Assembly: GCF_000211475.1 (NCBI RefSeq)
Contig: NC_015474.1
Location: forward strand, 1,302,001 to 1,366,000
DNA length: 64,000 nt
Direction of reading: 5' to 3'
From: Pyrococcus sp. NA2
GTDB lineage: Archaea; Methanobacteriota_B; Thermococci; Thermococcales; Thermococcaceae
Shown here piece after piece: positions 61,599 through 64,000 of the stretch (positions are counted from its first letter, which is position 1; every line of letters begins with the position of its first letter). Both the position numbers and the translations under genes were made by a program. The notes beneath the pieces were generated by a model. That model saw only the letters and a list, made by a program, of their open reading frames with translations. It was not told the origin of the DNA and ran no database searches.

Positions 61599-62624
61599 GT
61601 GAGCTACGATGAACTATTTGAAAGAATAAGGGAGAAAGCTAAATTCGTTGACGAAAAGTTGTTTGAGATTATTCCTGAGAAAGAACCGAAGGTGTTGTAC
61701 GAAGCGGCAAGACATTACCCTCTGGCCGGAGGCAAGAGAGTTAGGCCCTTTGTAGTATTAACTTCAACTGAAGCTGTTGGAGGAGATTGGAGAAAGGCCC
61801 TTTATCCGGCGGTTGCCATAGAATTAATCCATAACTATTCTCTTGTTCACGATGATATAATGGATATGGATGAAACAAGGAGGGGTAAGCCCACCGTTCA
61901 TAGGGTATGGGGAATAAATATGGCAATACTTGCTGGGGATCTACTCTTTAGCAAGGCCTTTGAAGCGATATCCAGGGCTGAGGTTCCACCAGAGAAGAAA
62001 GCTAAAATCCTTGAGACCATAGTTTTAGCTTCAAACGAGCTTTGTGAAGGACAGGCTATGGATTTAGAATTCGAGAATAGGGAGGCGGTAACAATAGAAG
62101 AATACATGAACATGGTTAGTGGAAAAACTGGGGCTTTATTCGAAGCCTCGGCGAAAATTGGAGGGATAGTTGGAAGTGAAAGTGAGGAATACATAAACGC
62201 TCTTGCGAGATGGGGTAGAAATGTAGGAATAGCCTTTCAGATATGGGATGACGTTCTCGATCTGATAGCCGATGAGAAGAAGCTTGGAAAGCCTGTAGGG
62301 AGTGACATAAGGAAGGGTAAGAAGACCTTAATAGTTGCTCACTTCTTTGAGAACGCAGATGAAAAAGCCAAGGAGAGATTCCTAAAGGTCTTTGGAAAGT
62401 ATGCTGGGGACGTTAGGGGAAGTGGCATAATAGAGGAAGATGTGAAAGCGGAGGTTATGGAAGCAATAGAATTATTAAAGGAGTATGGAAGCATAGATTA
62501 TGCAGCTAAAGTCGCCAAAGAACTTGTAGATAAGGCAAATGAAGCGTTAAGCATCCTTCCAGAGAGTAAAGCCAGGAGAGATCTTGAGTTACTTGCCAAT
62601 TTCATTGTTGAGAGGGAGTATTGA
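61599..62624 (+). CDS. idsA: Bifunctional short-chain polyprenyl (FPP/GGPP) synthase
   Basis: The 341-residue trans-prenyltransferase makes C15/C20 isoprenyl diphosphates for archaeal ether lipids. The first Asp-rich motif is VHDDIMDMDETRRG (near residue 83) and the second is FQIWDDVLDLIAD (~220). LAGGKRVRPF and SGKTGALFEASA are also intact. Several GTG codons lie in frame (61575 onward); GGTGGT upstream of GTG 61599 decides for MSYDELFERI. It is divergent from cstA. Confidence 0.95.
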   Translation: MSYDELFERIREKAKFVDEKLFEIIPEKEPKVLYEAARHYPLAGGKRVRPFVVLTSTEAVGGDWRKALYPAVAIELIHNYSLVHDDIMDMDETRRGKPTVHRVWGINMAILAGDLLFSKAFEAISRAEVPPEKKAKILETIVLASNELCEGQAMDLEFENREAVTIEEYMNMVSGKTGALFEASAKIGGIVGSESEEYINALARWGRNVGIAFQIWDDVLDLIADEKKLGKPVGSDIRKGKKTLIVAHFFENADEKAKERFLKVFGKYAGDVRGSGIIEEDVKAEVMEAIELLKEYGSIDYAAKVAKELVDKANEALSILPESKARRDLELLANFIVEREY

Positions 62625-62845
62625 ATGGACAAGTTCGACTTGGAGTTGGAGAAACGTAAGTTGGGTCTCCTCTCATAGTTTTTCCTTTGTTATGGGAAGC
62701 ATTAAAGTTCATGTCACGTTCTCATGCTAAAGGGAGACATACTCTCAAACCTCTTTATGAACTTCAAGGTCAGTAACCTAAAATTCATTTCATCTAGTGA
62801 GCGGTAAAGTTAAAAAATTAAGGTTTCCGAAAATTTTCGATTTTC
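62625..62845. other. Intergenic region before NAD kinase
   Basis: About 220 nt with no supported gene. A 16-codon frame from 62625 (MDKFDLELEKRKLGLLS) has no ribosome site. TTAAAAAATTAAGG at ~62810-62823 is the likely TATA box of the NAD kinase gene, about 25 nt from its start. Confidence 0.4.
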
Positions 62846-63679
62846 ATGAAATTTGGCATAGTTGCAAGAAGGGATAAGGAGGAAGCCCTTAAGCTTGCCT
62901 ACAGGGTTTACGATTACCTCAAGGTTAAAGGTTATGAGGTTATAGTTGATTCTGAGACCCATAAGCACTTTCCATATTTCAGAGATGAAGATGTTGCAAG
63001 GCTTGAGGACTTTGATGTTGACTTTATAATAGCCATTGGAGGAGATGGGACAATTTTAAGGATAGAACACAAAACCAAGAAGGATATTCCCATATTAAGC
63101 ATAAACATGGGAACTCTCGGATTTTTAACGGAGGTAGAACCTTCAGAAACATTTTTTGCTATAAATAGACTCTTAAGAGGGGAGTATTATATAGATGAGA
63201 GGATAAAGCTCAGAACCTACATTGATGGGGAGGCTAGAATCCCGGATGCATTGAATGAGGTTGCAATACTAACCGGAATTCCAGGGAAGATAATTCATCT
63301 GAGATATTACGTTGATGGCGGATTAGCTGATGAGGTTAGGGCAGATGGACTGGTTGTCGCGACACCAACTGGTTCAACAGGATACGCGATGTCAGCTGGA
63401 GGTCCATTTGTCGATCCTAGACTTGACGTAATAATAGTAACTCCCCTCTTGCCCCTTCCAAAGACCTCCGTTCCAATGATAATTCCCGGATACTCGACGA
63501 TTGAAATTGAGTTCGTTACGAAAAGGGAAGTGATACTTGCTGTTGATGGCCAATATTATGAGCACATATCTCCTGATGTTGAGATTACAATTAAGAAGAG
63601 TCCCAGGAAGACGAAATTTGTTCGCTTCACAAAGGAGATATATCCAAAGTACACTATGAGAATAAAGGAAAGGCATTAG
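62846..63679 (+). CDS. ppnK: NAD kinase
   Basis: The 277-residue enzyme phosphorylates NAD+ to NADP+. The GGDG motif is in [15 protein letters not shown] (~residue 70). Other landmarks are [27 protein letters not shown] and [21 protein letters not shown]. The start is placed by homology ([11 protein letters not shown]). The TATA box ~25 nt upstream and lack of a ribosome site suggest a leaderless mRNA. It converges with homoserine dehydrogenase by 4 nt. Confidence 0.95.
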   Translation: MKFGIVARRDKEEALKLAYRVYDYLKVKGYEVIVDSETHKHFPYFRDEDVARLEDFDVDFIIAIGGDGTILRIEHKTKKDIPILSINMGTLGFLTEVEPSETFFAINRLLRGEYYIDERIKLRTYIDGEARIPDALNEVAILTGIPGKIIHLRYYVDGGLADEVRADGLVVATPTGSTGYAMSAGGPFVDPRLDVIIVTPLLPLPKTSVPMIIPGYSTIEIEFVTKREVILAVDGQYYEHISPDVEITIKKSPRKTKFVRFTKEIYPKYTMRIKERH

Positions 63680-64000
63680 CGTAAGTTAGGAAACTTAAGT
63701 GCTGCCTTTATTATGTCTGTAAAGACACCACTAGCAGTTACCCTTCCTCCTCCCCCAGGTCCTTTTAGAACAACTTCTAAGTTATTCGTCTTTATTATAG
63801 CTGCATTCATCACTCCAGATACGAGCAGAGGACTTTCACTCTCGAGTTTTCTCGGCATAACTTTGACTCTGCCCCTCGAGATTTCGGCCACAAGTCTAAC
63901 ATTTCTAGCGTCTCTTACTTCTCTAATGCCAATTCTTTCCTCCTCCTCTGGAGGTTCTCCATAGGAAACCCAATGCAATATCCTAGCTTTATAATAAGCA
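63676..64000 (-). CDS. Homoserine dehydrogenase, C-terminal part (truncated by window edge)
   Basis: The minus-strand frame is open from the window edge to a stop at 63676; the internal Met/TTG codons are not starts. It encodes the C-terminal ~108 residues of a homoserine dehydrogenase: [49 protein letters not shown], and [18 protein letters not shown], the end of the catalytic domain. The enzyme reduces aspartate semialdehyde to homoserine in threonine/methionine synthesis. The remainder lies beyond the window. Confidence 0.85.
   Translation of the reverse strand, partial: AYYKARILHWVSYGEPPEEEERIGIREVRDARNVRLVAEISRGRVKVMPRKLESESPLLVSGVMNAAIIKTNNLEVVLKGPGGGGRVTASGVFTDIIKAALKFPNLR

Overview
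The window looks like a stretch of a Pyrococcus chromosome (Thermococcales). It carries reverse gyrase, a TrmBL2-type chromatin regulator, the mannosylglycerate operon, the NiFe-hydrogenase maturation genes hypF/hypD/hypC, Taw2 and TmcA tRNA-modification enzymes, CGP-CTERM surface-protein sorting and archaeal class III signal peptides. Several proteins (mannosyl-3-phosphoglycerate synthase, phosphomannomutase, polyprenyl synthase, TrmBL2) resemble the P. horikoshii/P. furiosus proteins as I remember them but are not identical, so I do not name a species. Genes are tightly packed, with many 1-14 nt overlaps, AT-rich TATA boxes and GGAGGTGA-type ribosome binding sites. Where a strong Shine-Dalgarno lies inside the longest reading frame I moved the start downstream and say so.

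Layout. 1-5.2 kb: a membrane-protein fragment, an alanine:Na+ symporter, a class III aminotransferase/racemase, an MBF1-like regulator, a C/D box guide RNA in front of a DNA glycosylase, and a MazG pyrophosphohydrolase. 5.2-9.3 kb: two large membrane glycosyltransferase-like proteins. 9.3-10.3 kb: two pilin-like proteins divergent from an HTH regulator. 10.4-17.2 kb: TmcA, a BtuCD-type ABC importer, THEP1 NTPase, Taw2, an arginase-fold protein and two small regulators. 17.4-25.9 kb: secreted proteins, DUF2103, TrmBL2, reverse gyrase, a PPC-domain protein, UPF0251 and a membrane-anchored winged-helix protein. 26-30.7 kb: a bipartite lipoate ligase, then an AT-rich, partly decayed accessory stretch holding a secreted protein whose signal peptide is out of frame. 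30.8-39.7 kb: an orphan peptide/sugar-binding protein with CGP-CTERM, a membrane protein, the complete mannosylglycerate operon, and a regulator/membrane-protein pair. 39.8-43.2 kb: an Upf1-like helicase and a PycB-type carboxyltransferase whose 3' end overlaps a second C/D box RNA.

43.2-48.1 kb is the most interesting part. It holds a decayed AAA ATPase, a possible IS200/IS605 end hairpin, a GC-rich ~225-nt structured RNA gene of unknown identity, and then a compact candidate RiPP locus: a radical SAM/SPASM peptide maturase, two tandem 30-32 codon precursor-like peptides sharing MRxLTK...YxCxSIxDxxCE, and an MFS exporter. The two peptides are easily missed by gene callers.

48.3-59.7 kb: a secreted helical protein, hypF-hypD-hypC, two small proteins with a regulator, a CbiMNQO-type Ni/Co importer whose ATPase gene is frameshifted and whose upstream region carries NikR-like repeats, a flavin reductase, and an ArsA/Get3-like ATPase operon with an MIP18-family partner. 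59.7-64 kb: CstA, a GGPP/FPP synthase, NAD kinase, and the C-terminus of homoserine dehydrogenase running off the window.

I saw no rRNA, tRNA, CRISPR array, complete insertion sequence or replication origin. All family assignments rest on motifs read by eye; no database search was possible.
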